64,000 bases of DNA from Kocuria rosea. GTDB lineage: Bacteria; Actinomycetota; Actinomycetes; Actinomycetales; Micrococcaceae. Below the pieces are notes generated by a model. It was not told the origin of the DNA. It was given only the letters and a program-made list of their open reading frames with translations, and made no database searches. The stretch is taken from the NCBI RefSeq assembly GCF_023715525.1, contig NZ_JAMBOG010000014.1, positions 1 through 64,000 on the forward strand, read 5' to 3'. Positions 16,023 through 24,067 of this stretch are shown one piece after another. Position 1 is the stretch's first letter. The number at the start of each line of letters is the position of its first letter. Both the position numbers and the translations under genes were made by a program.

Positions 16023-17039
16023 GTGAGCTCATCTCCCGCCCCGGCACCGCCGGGCACACGGCGCAAGCACCCGATCGCCATGACGGTCTACGGCATCGCC
16101 GCCGCCGTGGTCATCGGACTGGCCTCCTTCTTCTCGATCCAGTCCGCCAACGCCGGCTCCGACCTCCGCTCCAACCTCACCCTCATCGCCCCGGCGAGCC
16201 CGGGCGGCGGCTGGGACACGTTCATGCGCGAGCAGCAGCAGGCCATGCGGGCCAACAGCCTCGTGAACAACACCCAGGTGGTCAACATCCCGGGCGCCGC
16301 GGGCACCATCGGCCTGGGCCAGTTCTCGACCATGGCCGGCCGGGCCAACAACCTGATGGTCACCGGCGCGGGCCTGGTGGCGGGCGTCGAGCAGCTGGAC
16401 TCCCCGGTCACCCACGAGGACGTGCGCCCGATCGCCCGCGTGGTCGAGGAGTACGACGTCGTGGTGGTCCCCGCGGACTCGCCCTACGAGACGCTGGAGG
16501 ACCTCGTGACCGCCTGGAAGGCCGACCCCAAGGCGGTGGCCTGGACGGGTGGCGGCACCTTCGACCAGCTGGTGATGGCCGAGTTCGCGGTCGCCGCGGG
16601 GATCACGCCCTCCCAGACCACCTACATCCCCAAGTCCGGCGGCGGCGAGGCCACCCAGGCCCTCATCACCGGCACGGCGCAGGCGGCCACCTCCGGCTAC
16701 AAGGACGTCGCCGACCAGATCGACGCCGGGCGCCTGCGCGCCCTCGGCCTGGCGGCGCCCCAGAAGCTGGAGGGCGTCGACATCCCGACGCTCACGGAGC
16801 AGGGCTACGACGTGGACCTGGCCAACTGGCGCGCCGTGCTCGCGCCCCCGGGGATCACCGACGAGGAGTTCGCCGAGCTCAAGGCTCTGCTGGAGGAGAC
16901 CATCGCCACCCCCGAGTGGCAGGACGCCGTGGAGCGCAACAAGTGGACCGAGGCCTACCTGGACGGGGAGGAGTTCACGGACTTCCTCGCCGCCGAGGAG
17001 GAGCGGATCGCAGAACTGCTGGAGGCAATGGACCGATGA
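16023..17039 (+). CDS. tctC: Tripartite tricarboxylate transporter, substrate-binding protein
   Basis: The 338-residue extracytoplasmic receptor has an N-terminal membrane segment (about 20-40) that serves as signal or anchor. TctC-type features follow: LIAPASPGGGWD near 52-63, a NIPGAAGTIGL loop and a KSGGGEATQALITGTA ligand-loop region. Start: GTG 16023 with GGAAGG ten bases upstream is preferred over GTG 15966, which lacks a ribosome site. ATGA overlap with tctB. It captures di- or tricarboxylates such as citrate for the TctBA pump; the exact ligand is not readable. Confidence 0.88.
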   Translation: MSSSPAPAPPGTRRKHPIAMTVYGIAAAVVIGLASFFSIQSANAGSDLRSNLTLIAPASPGGGWDTFMREQQQAMRANSLVNNTQVVNIPGAAGTIGLGQFSTMAGRANNLMVTGAGLVAGVEQLDSPVTHEDVRPIARVVEEYDVVVVPADSPYETLEDLVTAWKADPKAVAWTGGGTFDQLVMAEFAVAAGITPSQTTYIPKSGGGEATQALITGTAQAATSGYKDVADQIDAGRLRALGLAAPQKLEGVDIPTLTEQGYDVDLANWRAVLAPPGITDEEFAELKALLEETIATPEWQDAVERNKWTEAYLDGEEFTDFLAAEEERIAELLEAMDR

Positions 17040-17611
17040 GCACTTCGTACACCGACAACACGACCGAGCCCTGGTCGGCCGCCGGGGACGACCCGCAGCA
17101 GCCGCCACGGGAGACCGGCTCCGGGCACGGCTTCTGGCGCGGCCGCAGCGGCCTGGTCCTGCCCCTGATCATGGCGGCCTTCAGCACCTACCTGCTGCAC
17201 GGCATCCTCACCATGGAGGTGCCCGAGGGCACCGACTTCCCGGGCCCCCGGTTCTTCCCGGGCCTGCTCATGGTGGCCGGCTACGTCCTGGCCGCCCTGC
17301 TGGTGCTCCACTACCTGCGCTCCCCGGAGCCGGCCGAGGAGCTCTCCGACCGGACGTACCGCACCTACACGGACTGGTCCGCCCTGGCCTGGGCGGTGGG
17401 GGGCTTCATGCTCTTCGCCCTGCTCCTGGAGCACCTGGGCTGGATCCTGGCCGCGGCGCTCCTCTTCTGGTGCGTGGCCCGCGGGGTGGGCTCCAAGCGC
17501 CACCTCTTCGACATCTCTCTGGCGCTGACCCTGTCGAGCGTCATCTATCTGGCGTTCGACGTCGGACTCGGGCTCAACCTCCCGTCCGGCATCCTGGGAG
17601 GCGGTTTCTGA
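17036..17611 (+). CDS. tctB: Tripartite tricarboxylate transporter, small membrane subunit
   Basis: The 191-residue protein has a disordered N-terminus of about 35 residues and then four hydrophobic segments (LVLPLIMAAFSTYLL, FPGLLMVAGYVLAALLV, the LAWAVGGFMLFALLL region and a final pair), matching the TctB family. DFPGPRFFPGLLM is a typical TctB sequence. The start codon overlaps the tctC stop, and tctA begins two bases after the tctB stop, so the three are translationally coupled. Confidence 0.85.
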   Translation: MSTSYTDNTTEPWSAAGDDPQQPPRETGSGHGFWRGRSGLVLPLIMAAFSTYLLHGILTMEVPEGTDFPGPRFFPGLLMVAGYVLAALLVLHYLRSPEPAEELSDRTYRTYTDWSALAWAVGGFMLFALLLEHLGWILAAALLFWCVARGVGSKRHLFDISLALTLSSVIYLAFDVGLGLNLPSGILGGGF

Positions 17612-17612
17612 C

Positions 17613-19118
17613 ATGGACACACTCAGCCTGTTGATGCAGGGCTTCGAGGGAGCCCTCACCCCGATGAACCTCATGTGGGTGGTGATCGGCTGCCTGCTCG
17701 GCACCGCGGTGGGCACCCTGCCCGGCATGGGCTCCTCGATGGCGGTGGCCCTGCTGCTGCCGCTGACCTTCTCGCTGGACCCCACGGCGGCGTTCATCAT
17801 GTTCTCCGGCGTGTACTTCGGCGGCCTGTTCGGCGACTCGACGATGGCCATCCTCATGAACACCCCGGGCCAGGGCTCGGCGATCGCCTCCACCTTCGAG
17901 GGCCACAAGATGGCCAAGGACGGCCGCGCCCCGCAGGCGCTGGCCACCGCGGCCATCGGCGCCTTCATCGGCGGCATGACCGCCTCCGTCGTGGTCGTCT
18001 TCCTGGCCCCGGCGCTGGCGAACCTCTCCGCGAACTTCGGCCCCGCCGAGTACTTCGCCCTGGCGCTGTTCGCCTTCGTCGCCACCTCCTCGGTGGTGGC
18101 CGACTCGGCGATCAAGGGCCTGGCCGCCCTGGTCATCGGCCTCGGCATCGCCACCGTGGGCATCGACTCGATCTCCGGCACCGAGCGCTTCACCCTCGGC
18201 TCCCCGGACCTGTTCGACGGCGTCTCCCTGATCACCGTCTCGGTGGCCGTCCTGGCCCTGGGCGAGGCCCTGCACGTGGCCTCGCGCATCCGCCGCGACC
18301 CGGCCGCCCACCAGATGAAGCTCGCCTCCCGGCCCTTCCTCTCGCGTAAGGAGTTCCGCGAGGCCCTTCCGGCCTGGGCCCGCGGCACCGTGATCGGTCT
18401 GCCCTTCGGCGTCATCCCCGTGGGCGGGGCCGAGGTGCCGACGTTCATGTCCTACGACCTCGAGCGCCGCCTGGACCGCCGTCGCCCGGCCCCGACCTTC
18501 GGCCGCGGCTCCATCCGCGGCCTGGCCGCCCCCGAGGCCGCCGGCAACGCCACCACCGGCACCGCCATGGGTGCGCTGCTGGCCCTGGGCCTGCCGATCT
18601 CCTCCACCGCGGCGATCATGCTCGCGGCGTTCCAGCAGTACGGCCTCCAGCCCGGCCCGCTCCTGTTCGACCGCGCCCCGGACCTGGTGTGGTCCCTGCT
18701 GGCCAGCTTCTTCGTGGCGATGCTCGTGCTGATCGCCATCAACCTGCCCTTCGCCCGGGTCTGGGCCAAGCTGCTGCGGATCCCCCGCCCCTACCTCTAC
18801 GCGGGGATCACGGTGTTCTGCGGGCTGGGCATCTACGCGACCTCCGGCTCCACGTTCGACCTGTTCCTGCTGCTCGGGCTCGGCCTGCTGGGCTTCGTGA
18901 TGCGCCGCCACGGCATGCCGCTGGCCCCGCTGATGATCGGCATCGTGCTCGGCCCGCTGGCCGAGACCAGCATGCGCGACGCCCTGCTGTCCTCCAACGG
19001 CGACTACTCGGTGTTCGTCTCCGGGCCCATCCCGCTGGTGCTCTACGGCCTGCTGCTCGTCGTGCTGGTCGTGACGGTGCGCAACAAGATCGTCAACCGC
19101 GTGAAGCAGGACGTCTAG
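17613..19118 (+). CDS. tctA: Tripartite tricarboxylate transporter, large membrane subunit
   Basis: This 501-residue protein has ten or more membrane helices. The TctA signatures are present: GTLPGMGSSMAVALLLP near 34-50, SGVYFGGLFGDSTMAILMNTPG (about 68-90) and the mirrored GVIPVGGAEVPTFMSY and PEAAGNATTGTAM in the second half. It forms the transport channel with TctB. It ends the operon; a 33-bp terminator stem begins five bases after the stop. Confidence 0.92.
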   Translation: MDTLSLLMQGFEGALTPMNLMWVVIGCLLGTAVGTLPGMGSSMAVALLLPLTFSLDPTAAFIMFSGVYFGGLFGDSTMAILMNTPGQGSAIASTFEGHKMAKDGRAPQALATAAIGAFIGGMTASVVVVFLAPALANLSANFGPAEYFALALFAFVATSSVVADSAIKGLAALVIGLGIATVGIDSISGTERFTLGSPDLFDGVSLITVSVAVLALGEALHVASRIRRDPAAHQMKLASRPFLSRKEFREALPAWARGTVIGLPFGVIPVGGAEVPTFMSYDLERRLDRRRPAPTFGRGSIRGLAAPEAAGNATTGTAMGALLALGLPISSTAAIMLAAFQQYGLQPGPLLFDRAPDLVWSLLASFFVAMLVLIAINLPFARVWAKLLRIPRPYLYAGITVFCGLGIYATSGSTFDLFLLLGLGLLGFVMRRHGMPLAPLMIGIVLGPLAETSMRDALLSSNGDYSVFVSGPIPLVLYGLLLVVLVVTVRNKIVNRVKQDV

Positions 19119-19123
19119 TCCCA

Positions 19124-19191
19124 CCCGCCCCACGGACGAACGGCCCGGCCGGAGGATCTCCTCCGGCCGGGCCGTTCGTCCGTGGGGCGGG
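19124..19191. terminator. Very long perfect terminator stem after tctA
   Basis: Two 33-base arms (19124-19156 and 19159-19191) are perfect complements with only a two-base loop. It separates tctA from the convergent NCS1 operon and its remnant gene, and can act in both directions. Confidence 0.85.
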
Positions 19192-19192
19192 C

Positions 19193-19324
19193 TCAGGCCA
19201 CCGTGAAGGCCTGGAGCAGGCCCGGGCACCGCCGGGGCCGCGGCGCGGCGAGCTCCCCGCGCGACGCTCCGGGCGCGCCCGGGGTGGTGTTCGGGTCGAC
19301 CACCGGGAGCCGCGGGCCGCTCAC
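19193..19324 (-). pseudogene. Remnant of a hydantoin/allantoin racemase-like gene (tentative)
   Basis: A 43-codon frame starts at a GTG that overlaps the NCS1 transporter stop (GTGA), the arrangement used for coupled translation. Its N-terminus, RLPVVDPNTTPG, matches the first strand and PNTT loop of Asp/Glu/hydantoin racemases (typically V-V-N-PNTT), which often sit beside NCS1 hydantoin or allantoin transporters. After PNTT the similarity ends, and the frame stops just before the tctA terminator. It is probably the start of a deleted racemase gene. A chance resemblance cannot be excluded over so few residues. Confidence 0.4.
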
Positions 19325-20862
19325 GGGCGCGCCTCCGCAGCCGCGCCGGGGGTGGCCCCGGCCGGGGCCTCGGCGGTCTCCTTCCAGGGGCCGTGCACCG
19401 AGGCCACCCAGTAGATCGCCGCCCCCAGGGCGCACCCGATGAACCAGTTGAACGCGGCCGCCCCCGCCAGGCTCGGCACCAGCACGATGACGAGCCCGAC
19501 CAGCGCGGCGGCCGCCGTGGCGAGGACCGCGTTGGGGTTGACGCCGTTGCGGTACCAGTACCTCCCGCCGGGGTCCATCGAGTAGAGGGCCTCGACGTCG
19601 ATGCGCTGCTTCTTGACCACGTAGAAGTCGACCAGCAGCACGCCGAAGAGCGGGCCGATGAACGCGGCCAGGGTGTCGAGCGTGTAGTGGATCAGCTCGG
19701 GGCTGCTGTAGAGGTTCCAGGGAGTGATGAGCACCGAGCCCACGGCGGCGATCATCCCGCCCGCGCGCCAGGAGATCCTGCGCGGGTCGACGTTGGAGAA
19801 GTCGAAGGCCGGGGAGACGAAGTTCGCCACGATGTTGATCCCGATGGTCGCCACCGTGAAGGTCAGCGCGCCCAGGAGGATCGCCCAGGTGCTGTCGAGC
19901 CGGGCGACGGTCTCGATGGGGTCGGTGAGGAGCTCCCCGTAGACCGGGACGGTGGCCGCCGCGCAGGTGACGGTCAGCAGGGCGAAGAGGGTGAAGTTCA
20001 CGGGCAGGCCCCAGAAGTTGCCGCGCTTCACGTCAGCGAAGCTGCGGCTGTAGCGGGAGAAGTCGCCGAAGTTGAGCAGGGGTCCGGAGAAGTAGCTGAC
20101 CACCAGGGCCACGGCGGTGAGCATCACGGGCAGCGCCTCCCAGCCGGTGAACTCCACGGTGCCCAGCGTCCAGTTCACGTTCTGCCACCCGGCGGTGGCC
20201 ACGAGGTAGATCGCCAGGGCGAACATCACCACGTACACGGCGGGCCCGGCCCAGTCGATGAACCGGCGGATCGAGTCCATGCCGCGCCAGAAGACGAGGG
20301 CCTGGGCGACCCACAGGACCGCGTAGCCGACCCAGCCGAGCGCGGAGAGCCCGAGGAAGCCGTGCTGGTCCACGTCGGCGTACGCGCCGAGGGACGGCCA
20401 CAGCCGGAGCATGACCACGACGAGCGCGTTGGAGGCCAGGTAGGTCTGGATGCCGTACCAGGCCACGGCGATGAGCCCGCGCACGACCGCCGGCAGGTTC
20501 GCGCCCCGGACCCCGAAGGCCACGCGCGCCGTCACGGGGTAGGGCACCCCGGCCTGCTGGCTGGGCTTGGCCACGAGGTTGGCGAAGACCTGGACGATCA
20601 CGATGCCGACGACGAGGCAGACGAGCACCTGCCAGCTGGCCAGGCCCAGGGCGAAGAGGCTGCCCGCGGTGACGTAGCCGCCGACCGAGTGCACGTCGGA
20701 CATCCAGAACGCGAAGATGTTGTACCAGGACCACTTCTGGTCCTTCAGCGGGGCGAGGTCCTCGTTGCTGAGGCGCTCGTCGTGGCCGGGGCGCACAGCC
20801 CCCCGGGCCGGAGCAGGTGCCGCGGCGGCCGGCGGGACGGAATCAGGAGCGACGGTGGACAT
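19321..20862 (-). CDS. NCS1-family nucleobase/hydantoin/allantoin transporter
   Basis: The product has 513 residues and twelve membrane helices. The family pattern includes SWYNIFAFWMSDVHSVGGYV in helix 1 (substrate and sodium site), KPSQQAGVPYPVTARVAFGVRGAN in helix 2 and its loop, and PWNLYSS late in the protein. The start at 20862 follows GGAAGG; the longer frame adds an implausible arginine-rich leader. It imports a purine, pyrimidine, hydantoin or allantoin with a cation. A racemase-like remnant overlaps its stop. The long upstream region carries an inverted GATGAAAC/GTTTCATC pair. Confidence 0.88.
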   Translation of the reverse strand: MSTVAPDSVPPAAAAPAPARGAVRPGHDERLSNEDLAPLKDQKWSWYNIFAFWMSDVHSVGGYVTAGSLFALGLASWQVLVCLVVGIVIVQVFANLVAKPSQQAGVPYPVTARVAFGVRGANLPAVVRGLIAVAWYGIQTYLASNALVVVMLRLWPSLGAYADVDQHGFLGLSALGWVGYAVLWVAQALVFWRGMDSIRRFIDWAGPAVYVVMFALAIYLVATAGWQNVNWTLGTVEFTGWEALPVMLTAVALVVSYFSGPLLNFGDFSRYSRSFADVKRGNFWGLPVNFTLFALLTVTCAAATVPVYGELLTDPIETVARLDSTWAILLGALTFTVATIGINIVANFVSPAFDFSNVDPRRISWRAGGMIAAVGSVLITPWNLYSSPELIHYTLDTLAAFIGPLFGVLLVDFYVVKKQRIDVEALYSMDPGGRYWYRNGVNPNAVLATAAAALVGLVIVLVPSLAGAAAFNWFIGCALGAAIYWVASVHGPWKETAEAPAGATPGAAAEARP

Positions 20863-20922
20863 GGCGTCGGCCTTCCAGAGGGGCGCTCCGCGGCGTGCGC
20901 GGGGCACGGCGGGGACGCAGTG

Positions 20923-20972
20923 GATGAAACGTCGGTATCGACAATTTCAGTCAACGGGCGTCTTGTTTCATC
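20923..20972. promoter_or_regulatory. Spaced inverted repeat upstream of the NCS1 gene
   Basis: GATGAAAC (20923-20930) and its complement GTTTCATC (20965-20972) lie 34 bases apart in the NCS1/sigma-factor divergent region. They could be two operator halves for a dimeric repressor; no regulator gene is adjacent. Confidence 0.3.
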
Positions 20973-21129
20973 ACCGTTTCCGCACGGGGCACAGCCCGTT
21001 AACACCGGAACCCACCGGTAGTCCGGCGTCCCCGGCGCCGCCGGCGCCGCCCGGCATCCCGGGGCGGCGCCGGGCACGGCGGGTTCCGGCGCGGCACCTC
21101 ACGTTCCGGCCGCCGCGGACGTCTACGGG

Positions 21130-21633
21130 GTGATGGAGACGAAACAGCCTTTCGAGACGGTGGTCGCCCGGCACGGCCCGGTCGTGTGGCGGGTCTGCCG
21201 AGCGGTGCTCGGCGGCCACGCCGACGCCGAGGACGCGTGGTCGGAGACGTTCCTGGCCGCGCTGCGCGCCTACCCGGTGCTCCCGGCGTCGGCGGACGTG
21301 CAGGCCTGGCTGGTCACGATCGCCCACCGGAAGGCGATCGACGTGGTCCGCGCACGGACCCGTCGGGCGGTGCCGGTGGCGGCCCTGCCGGAGCGGGCCT
21401 CGTCCCCGGGCGTCCCGCCCGAGGACGCCGCACCGCTGTGGGCCGCGGTGGCCGCCCTGCCGCCCAAGCAGCGCCGCGTCGTCGCCTACCGCTACCTGGG
21501 CGGGCTGCCCTACCGGCAGGTCGCCGAGCTGGTGGGCGGGACCCCCGAGGCCGCCCGCCGCGCCGCCGCCGACGGCCTCGCCACCCTCCGCCGCACCCTG
21601 GCGGAGCCCGACCGGAAGGAGCACGAGCGATGA
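21130..21633 (+). CDS. Sigma-70-family (ECF-type) RNA polymerase sigma factor
   Basis: The protein has 167 residues. Region 2 (about 7-70) includes DAEDAWSETFLAALRAY and AWLVTIAHRKAIDVVRAR, the core-binding and -10 recognition helices. Region 4 (about 105-155) includes LPPKQRRVVAYRYLGGLPYRQVAELVGGTPEAARRA. Start: GTG 21130 with ATG next; there is no strong ribosome site, so the exact start is uncertain. Its stop overlaps the start of an alkylguanine-DNA methyltransferase gene (ATGA), so the two products are made together. This sigma/AGT pair recurs in actinobacteria and suggests an alkylation-linked promoter class. No anti-sigma gene is visible. Confidence 0.88.
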   Translation: MMETKQPFETVVARHGPVVWRVCRAVLGGHADAEDAWSETFLAALRAYPVLPASADVQAWLVTIAHRKAIDVVRARTRRAVPVAALPERASSPGVPPEDAAPLWAAVAALPPKQRRVVAYRYLGGLPYRQVAELVGGTPEAARRAAADGLATLRRTLAEPDRKEHER

Positions 21634-22250
21634 GCACGGACACCGAGGACGGGGCGCTGCAGGAGCTGCTGGGCGCCGCGCCCGCCCCCGAGGACCTCCT
21701 GCGCCGGCTGCACGGCCGGCTCGAGGACGACGCCGCCCGGGCGGGGGTCCTCGACGTGGCCTGGACGACCGTCGACACCCCGGTGGGCCCGCTGCTGCTG
21801 GCCGCCACGGAGCACGGGCTCGTCCGCGTGGCCTACGAGCGGGAGGACCACGGGACGGTGCTGGAGGAGCTGGCCCGGCGGATCAGCCCCCGGGTCCTGC
21901 GCGCCCCGGCCCGCCTGGAGCCGGCCGTGCAGCAGCTGCAGGAGTACTTCGCCGGGACCCGCACCCGCTTCGACCTCCCGCTCGACCGGTCCCTCTCCCG
22001 CGGCTTCCGCCGCCTGGTCCAGGAGCACCTGCCCGAGATCGGCCACGGGCGCACGCAGAGCTACGGGGACGTCGCCCGCGCCGTGGGCCGCCCCGGCGCG
22101 GGCCGCGCGGTGGGCACCGCCTGCGCCACGAACCCCCTGCCCGTGGTCGTCCCGTGCCACCGGGTGCTGCGCAGCGACGGCAGCCTCGGCGGGTACGTCG
22201 GCGGGCCCAGGGCCAAGACCGCGCTGCTGGCGCTGGAGGGCGCGGCCTGA
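21630..22250 (+). CDS. Methylated-DNA-[protein]-cysteine S-methyltransferase, coupled to sigma factor
   Basis: This 206-residue repair protein transfers alkyl groups from O6-alkylguanine to its own cysteine, C176, in the VPCHRV motif. The C-terminal domain (about 115-206) is canonical, with the helix-turn-helix SYGDVARAVGRPGAGRAVG and GGYVGG. The first 40 residues form a predicted helical extension not seen in the second copy at 58054; it might contact the sigma factor encoded just upstream. Overlapping start (ATGA). A second AGT in the same window shows redundancy. Confidence 0.88.
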   Translation: MSTDTEDGALQELLGAAPAPEDLLRRLHGRLEDDAARAGVLDVAWTTVDTPVGPLLLAATEHGLVRVAYEREDHGTVLEELARRISPRVLRAPARLEPAVQQLQEYFAGTRTRFDLPLDRSLSRGFRRLVQEHLPEIGHGRTQSYGDVARAVGRPGAGRAVGTACATNPLPVVVPCHRVLRSDGSLGGYVGGPRAKTALLALEGAA

Positions 22251-22349
22251 CCCGGCACCGGCGGCCCGCCCCGGCCCCAGCCGCCCGGCGCGGTTAAACA
22301 CGACCGTTACGGAGGAGAAACGGCCGCGCCGCACCCCGCCGGTAGAACT

Positions 22350-22369
22350 TATCTGTCAGATGACAGAAA
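22350..22369. promoter_or_regulatory. AmtR-like operator, symporter promoter
   Basis: TATCTGTC and GACAGAAA are separated by four bases. The core TCTGTC-N4-GACAGA is identical to that at 37148-37167 between the AmtR-like regulator and the urea/guanidine carboxylase operon (16 of 20 bases shared). It ends 36 bases before the preferred symporter start. Confidence 0.75.
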
Positions 22370-22404
22370 CTCCGCTCGGGCGGAGCCCAGGCTGGGAGAA
22401 GCAC

Positions 22405-23982
22405 ATGATCATCATGGGGGTCGGCATCACCGTTCTGGCGGTGCTCATCATCGGCGTGGTCGTCGCCCGCAAGGTCGACGGCGACAGCACCAACTACCTC
22501 GTGGCGGGGCGGCAGCTGGGCATGCCCCTCGTCGCCGTGTCGCTCACCGCCGCCGCGGTGGACTCGAACGCGACCGTCGGCAACACGGACCTCACCTCCA
22601 GCTACGGCTTCTGGGCGGGGGCGTCCCTGGCCCTGGGCCTGGCGCTGTGCCTGCTGCTCGCCGGGCTCTTCCTGGCCAGGCCCATGAACCGGATGCGGCT
22701 GTTCACCCTCGGCGACTTCTTCCGGATCCGCTACGGCCGGACCACGGAGGCCACGGCCTCCGTCATCATGATCTTCGCCTTCACGTTCCTGCTGGCCGGC
22801 AACCTGGTCGCCTGCGGCTTCCTGCTCGAGTACTTCGCGCACGTCCCGTACTCGCTGGGCGTGGTGGTGGCCAGCGCACTGGTGCTCAGCTACACCCTCG
22901 CCGGCGGGCTGTTCTCCGACGCGTACACCGCGGTGCTGCAGACCGCGATCACCGTGGTGGCCGCCGTGGCGCTGATCGTGTGGGTCGCCCTCACCTACGG
23001 CATCGTCGTCCCGGAGGGCATGGGCCCGTTCGACCTCGAGCAGCTGACCTCCTCGGAGGCCGGCGCCCCCGTCAACTGGGCCACGCTCATCGCCCTCGGC
23101 GTCGGCGACCTCGTGGCCATCGACTTCATGCAGCGCATCTTCGGCGCCAGGAGCCCGAAGGCCGCCCAGCGCTCCTGCTTCCTGGCCGCGGGCACCACCG
23201 CGGCGATCGGCACGGTCTTCGCCCTCGTGGCCCTGACCGCCTCCTCCGTGCTGGGGCTCACCGCCGAGGACGGCCCGATCCTCTACACCCTGCTCGGGGA
23301 GTACGCCCCGCCGCTGCTGGCGGTGCTGGTGCTCTCCGGGATCGTGGCGGCGTCCTTCTCCACGGCCTCCGGGGCCATCCTGGCGACGTCCGCCGTGACC
23401 GTGCGCAACGTGTTCAACGTGCGCCGCACCGAGATCACCGGCGCCCACGACCCGCTGCTGCGCTGGACGCGCCTGGCCATGCTCCCCGTGGTGGTCGTGG
23501 GCATCCTGCTGGCCGTCCGGGTCAGCCAGACCGGCATCCTGCTGACCCTGGCGTTCGACCTGATGCTCGCGAGCCTGTCCGCCTCGTTCCTCCTGGGCAC
23601 GTTCTGGAAGCGCCCCGGGGCCCGCGCCGCCCTGGCCGCCGCGGGCGTGGGCCTGGTCTCGCGCCTGGTCTTCCTCGTCCTGACGCCCACGATCTACGGG
23701 GCGCCCAACGACCTCCTGTACGTGCAGAACCCCGTCTTCACCAGCGCGTTCGACGGCTGGGCCACCCTGGTGGCCGGGGCCCTCGGCTGGCTCACCTACG
23801 TCGCGGTCGGCTGCACGGCGCCGCGCCCGCAGGCCGAGACGGACACGCAGCGGATCGAGCTCTACCGCCTGTACCGCGAGCAGACCCCCTCCGGGTTCGC
23901 GCCGCGGGTCCGCACGGCCCCGGCCGGTACGGCACCGCAGGCCGCCACCCCGGCGGAGGAACCGCTCCCGGCGGGCCTCTGA
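22405..23982 (+). CDS. Sodium:solute symporter (SSS family), possible urea/amide-type nitrogen uptake
   Basis: This 525-residue protein has about thirteen membrane helices. SSS features: DSTNYLVAGRQLGMPLVA, TAAAVDSNATVGNTDLTSSYGFWAG near helix 1-2, LGDFFRIRYGR, and the sodium-site segment ASFSTASGAILATSAV. Start: ATG 22405 with GGGAGA seven bases upstream; ATG 22360 lacks a ribosome site and falls inside the operator. Sharing the operator of the carboxylase operon, and the SSS membership of DUR3-type urea transporters, suggest uptake of urea, guanidine or a related amide. That substrate is inference. Confidence 0.85.
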   Translation: MIIMGVGITVLAVLIIGVVVARKVDGDSTNYLVAGRQLGMPLVAVSLTAAAVDSNATVGNTDLTSSYGFWAGASLALGLALCLLLAGLFLARPMNRMRLFTLGDFFRIRYGRTTEATASVIMIFAFTFLLAGNLVACGFLLEYFAHVPYSLGVVVASALVLSYTLAGGLFSDAYTAVLQTAITVVAAVALIVWVALTYGIVVPEGMGPFDLEQLTSSEAGAPVNWATLIALGVGDLVAIDFMQRIFGARSPKAAQRSCFLAAGTTAAIGTVFALVALTASSVLGLTAEDGPILYTLLGEYAPPLLAVLVLSGIVAASFSTASGAILATSAVTVRNVFNVRRTEITGAHDPLLRWTRLAMLPVVVVGILLAVRVSQTGILLTLAFDLMLASLSASFLLGTFWKRPGARAALAAAGVGLVSRLVFLVLTPTIYGAPNDLLYVQNPVFTSAFDGWATLVAGALGWLTYVAVGCTAPRPQAETDTQRIELYRLYREQTPSGFAPRVRTAPAGTAPQAATPAEEPLPAGL

Positions 23983-23999
23983 GCAGCGTCCCCCCACAC

Positions 24000-24038
24000 C
24001 GCACGGGGCGCCGGTCCGACGGACCGGCGCCCCGTGCG
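24000..24038. terminator. Bidirectional terminator
   Basis: A perfect 18-bp stem (24000-24017 with 24021-24038) has a three-base loop, between the convergent symporter and FAD oxidase genes. Confidence 0.8.
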
Positions 24039-24067
24039 CCGTGCGCCGTGCGGGCTTCCCGCAGCGG

